From the NCBI GenBank assembly GCA_947567625.1, contig CANONN010000001.1, positions 62,001 to 126,000 on the forward strand: a DNA stretch of 64,000 bases, written 5' to 3'. The position numbers and the translations under genes are program-made. The notes beneath the pieces were generated by a model. It had not been told where the DNA came from, made no database searches, and saw only the letters and a program-made list of their open reading frames with translations. The stretch comes from an uncultured Roseburia sp. (GTDB taxonomy: Bacteria > Bacillota > Clostridia > Lachnospirales > Lachnospiraceae). The first letter of the stretch is position 1; every line of letters begins with the position of its first letter. This document shows positions 61,648-64,000 of the stretch, piece by piece.

Positions 61648-62916
61648 TTAGTCACCTGCCTTAATGATTGCTTCGCCGCTTGCCAAAATGCCATTCGGAT
61701 AATCCGCCTGCTCTGTGACGCCGGATATCGCTGTATTCTTACCGACCGACACGCCGTCCGGGATAACGGAATCTTCTCCGACCGTCACGAGTCCAAACGA
61801 ATAGACGCTTTCATTGAGCTTGTTTGGCACTTCGTCGCCAACGCCAAGGATGACATTGTTTCCGATCCGGCAGTTCTCTGCGATAATGGATTTGTCAATG
61901 ACGACATTGTCCCCGATGCGGGTATCTTTCATGATGATCGAATCTCTCACCACGGTTCCCTTTCCTATGGTGACGCCCGCTCCGATCACACAGCCGTACA
62001 CCTCGCCGTAGATCTCGGAGCCTGACCCGATAATACATCGCTCCACCACGGATTCCGCGGACAAATACTGCGGTTCAATAATATCGCTCTTTGTGTAGAT
62101 CTTCCAGTATTCCTCGTAAAGATTGAACTCCGGAATCAGATGAATCAGCTCCATATTGGCTTCCCAGTAAGAGCCGAGCGTGCCGACGTCCTTCCAGTAT
62201 CCGTTGTACTCATAGGCAAACAGCCGTTGTCCCTTTTCATGGCAATAGGGAATGATATGCTTGCCGAAATCGCACCCGCTCTGATCTTTCATCGCGTAGA
62301 GCGCTTCTTTGAGCACATCCCAGCTAAAGATGTAAATACCCATGGATGCCAGATTACTGCGGGGATGTTCCGGCTTTTCCTCAAACTCCTCGATCTTTTT
62401 ATTCTCATCTGCAATCACAATGCCGAAACGGCCCGCCTCCTCAAGCGGTACGGGCATGGTCGCAATCGTCACGTCGGCGTTGTTCTCCTTGTGAGAGTCA
62501 AGCATGACCTCATAATCCATCTTGTATATGTGATCGCCCGACAAAATAAGCACATACTCCGGGTGGTAGCTCTCCATGTAATCCATGTTCTGAAAAATCG
62601 CATTGGCCGTGCCGGTGTACCACTCGCTGTTTACGCTCCTCTCATACGGCGGAAGCACCGACACGCCTCCGCTGTTACGGTCCAAATCCCAGGGAATCCC
62701 GATACCGATATGGGAATTGAGCCTAAGGGGCTGATACTGCGTCAACACGCCGACTGTATCTATACCGGAATTGATACAATTGCTCAGCGGAAAATCTATG
62801 ATACGGTATTTTCCTCCAAAAGCAACCGCCGGTTTAGCGACTTTCGCTGTAAGCACGCCCAGGCGGCTGCCCTGCCCCCCTGCCAACAACATCGCTATCA
62901 TTTCTTTTCTAACCAC
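61648..62916 (-). CDS. glgC: Glucose-1-phosphate adenylyltransferase catalytic subunit GlgC
   Basis: I choose the GTG at 62916 ([17 protein letters not shown]) because AGAGG lies 8 nt upstream and family members start this way; an ATG at 62922 is possible. The 422-aa enzyme has [56 protein letters not shown] and the C-terminal beta-helix. It makes ADP-glucose from ATP and glucose-1-phosphate. A TATAAT (62963-62968, minus) may be its -10. No glgA or glgB is visible here. Confidence 0.95.
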   Translation of the reverse strand: MVRKEMIAMLLAGGQGSRLGVLTAKVAKPAVAFGGKYRIIDFPLSNCINSGIDTVGVLTQYQPLRLNSHIGIGIPWDLDRNSGGVSVLPPYERSVNSEWYTGTANAIFQNMDYMESYHPEYVLILSGDHIYKMDYEVMLDSHKENNADVTIATMPVPLEEAGRFGIVIADENKKIEEFEEKPEHPRSNLASMGIYIFSWDVLKEALYAMKDQSGCDFGKHIIPYCHEKGQRLFAYEYNGYWKDVGTLGSYWEANMELIHLIPEFNLYEEYWKIYTKSDIIEPQYLSAESVVERCIIGSGSEIYGEVYGCVIGAGVTIGKGTVVRDSIIMKDTRIGDNVVIDKSIIAENCRIGNNVILGVGDEVPNKLNESVYSFGLVTVGEDSVIPDGVSVGKNTAISGVTEQADYPNGILASGEAIIKAGD

Positions 62917-63154
62917 GTCCATCACCTCTCGTCATGTTCTCGTTATCTCTATTTGTATATCCATTATAGCATATACTTACCCGGCTGTATATCATTTTTT
63001 CACAATATAGCGCATCTTTTTTCCTATTTTTCGTCAATTTAGACAAATTTTCGACAGCATGACAAACTTTTTGCCAGCGCCCGCTTTTATTTTCCTGTTA
63101 CACAAAGGCTGTCGAAAGAGTAGGAAAAAACCAATTAATTTTTGCGCAAAACAA

Positions 63155-63183
63155 TTTGCAAATACCACTGTGAAATGTATAAT
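63155..63183 (+). promoter_or_regulatory. Probable sigma-A promoter of murC
   Basis: TTTGCA (63155-63160) and TATAAT (63178-63183) are 17 bp apart, 77 bp before the murC start. The rest of the 343-bp divergent glgC-murC gap is AT-rich and I see nothing else clear in it. Confidence 0.6.
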
Positions 63184-63259
63184 AGACTATATAAGTTGGA
63201 TAATATTGCAATTTGTTTGAACGAAAGCCAGACATATTTTAGCAGAAACGGAGATCACC

Positions 63260-64000
63260 ATGTATCAGATTCAATTTCAACATCCCATACATATTCACTT
63301 TATCGGTATCGGCGGCATCAGTATGAGCGGGCTCGCAGAGATCCTGCTCGCCGAACATTTTATCGTCCAGGGTTCCGATTCCAGGGAAACCGAACTGACG
63401 CGCCGCCTCGCGCAAAAAGGCATAACCGTTTTTTACGGGCAGAGCGCCTCAAATATCACCGACGAGATCGAGCTTGTCGTCTACACCGCGGCCATTCATG
63501 AGGATAACCCGGAGTTCGTTAAAGCCAGAGCGCAAAACATTCCTCTGATGAGCCGGGCCGAGCTTTTAGGCCAGATCATGGACAATTATAACAACTCCAT
63601 CGCCGTCGCCGGCACGCACGGCAAGACGACCACGACTTCGATGATCTCCCATATTCTCCTCGCCGCGGATTGTGACCCCACAATCACGGTCGGCGGCATT
63701 TTAAAAGCGCTGGACGGCAATCTGCGCGTGGGTTCCTCCGATATTTTTGTATCGGAAGCCTGTGAATACACCAACAGTTTCCTACATTTTTATCCCAGAT
63801 ACAGCATCATTCTCAATATAGAAGCAGAACATCTCGATTTTTTCCACGATCTGGAGGATATCCGCGCATCATTTCGCCGCTTTGCCGCAAACACCAAGGA
63901 GGGCGGCGTCATTTTTATCAACGGGGACGTGGAGCGCCACAAAGAGCTGCTTGACGGCCTTCCCGCCCGCACTGTGACGTTCGGGCTGACCGACGGCTGC
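63260..64000 (+). CDS. murC: UDP-N-acetylmuramate--L-alanine ligase (3' end cut by window)
   Basis: The ATG at 63260 has GGAG 6 nt upstream, and the frame is open to the window edge (247 codons). The product has the UDP-binding N-domain (HIHFIGIGGISMSGLAEILL), DSRETELTRRLAQKGI, the ATP loop AVAGTHGKTTTTSMISHILL (GTHGKT at 118-123) and the central-domain EACEYTNSFLHFYP and NIEAEHLDFF. It adds L-Ala to UDP-MurNAc in peptidoglycan synthesis. Confidence 0.96.
   Translation, partial: MYQIQFQHPIHIHFIGIGGISMSGLAEILLAEHFIVQGSDSRETELTRRLAQKGITVFYGQSASNITDEIELVVYTAAIHEDNPEFVKARAQNIPLMSRAELLGQIMDNYNNSIAVAGTHGKTTTTSMISHILLAADCDPTITVGGILKALDGNLRVGSSDIFVSEACEYTNSFLHFYPRYSIILNIEAEHLDFFHDLEDIRASFRRFAANTKEGGVIFINGDVERHKELLDGLPARTVTFGLTDGC

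Overview
The window looks like chromosome of a spore-forming, butyrate-producing member of the Lachnospiraceae (Clostridia). It carries an alpha/beta small acid-soluble spore protein, SpoVAA/SpoVAB and SpoVG. It also has a thl-hbd-bcd-etfB-etfA butyryl-CoA operon behind a Rex-type operator, GlgC/GlgD glycogen pyrophosphorylases, a SAM-I riboswitch in front of metK, and the clostridial/bacillar order spoVG-glmU-pth-mfd. I see no phage, plasmid, conjugative or CRISPR module.

Layout. 1-9.1 kb: a large lipoprotein solute-binding protein cut by the window edge, a DUF6440 gene, an OmpR-type two-component system, an SASP, a DJ-1 protein, a FIST sensor gene broken by an amber codon with a soluble chemoreceptor behind it, and a CYTH protein. 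9.1-12 kb: a methyltransferase, a DUF1653 protein with a coding minisatellite, and a cupin. 12.2-19.3 kb: a complete TRAP transporter (DctP, DctQ, DctM) with its own LytS/YesM-type kinase, AraC-type regulator and a second, membrane-anchored DctP-like receptor. 19.4-28.2 kb: mixed housekeeping and sporulation genes, tRNA-Leu, a small alarmone synthetase, an rRNA methyltransferase and pfkA. 28.2-33 kb: dnaE and an Mrp/NBP35 ATPase. 33-38.7 kb: the butyrate operon. 38.8-45.1 kb: a cell-wall hydrolase, a GntR-controlled ABC module and a degenerate HD-GYP protein. 45.2-50.6 kb: a second two-component system, metK with its leader, a canonical HD-GYP phosphodiesterase and a GH31 remnant. 50.7-64 kb: murA, a LysM/G5/M23 peptidase, a foldase lipoprotein, mfd, pth, a one-domain GlmU, spoVG, glgD, glgC and the start of murC.

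The most unusual content is repetitive DNA between genes. (1) A ~105-130 bp structured element occurs four times, each time directly in front of a start codon, on the strand of the downstream gene and at an identical distance from the ATG. A fifth, diverged copy lies in tandem with one of them. It carries several hairpins and places a purine-rich Shine-Dalgarno at its edge. It looks like a mobile or duplicated 5'-UTR/translation-initiation cassette that I cannot assign to a known family. (2) Three ~145 bp MITEs have GTAAC ends and perfect 8-bp target duplications, the signature of IS66-family transposition. One has rewritten the C-terminus of a gene and one sits exactly on the etfA stop codon. 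(3) Several minisatellites lie at or beyond gene 3' ends, two of them apparently built from the gene's own last codons and stop.

Gene starts were chosen by ribosome-binding site and family knowledge, not by the longest possible frame. Functions rest on motifs I can read; no database search was run.
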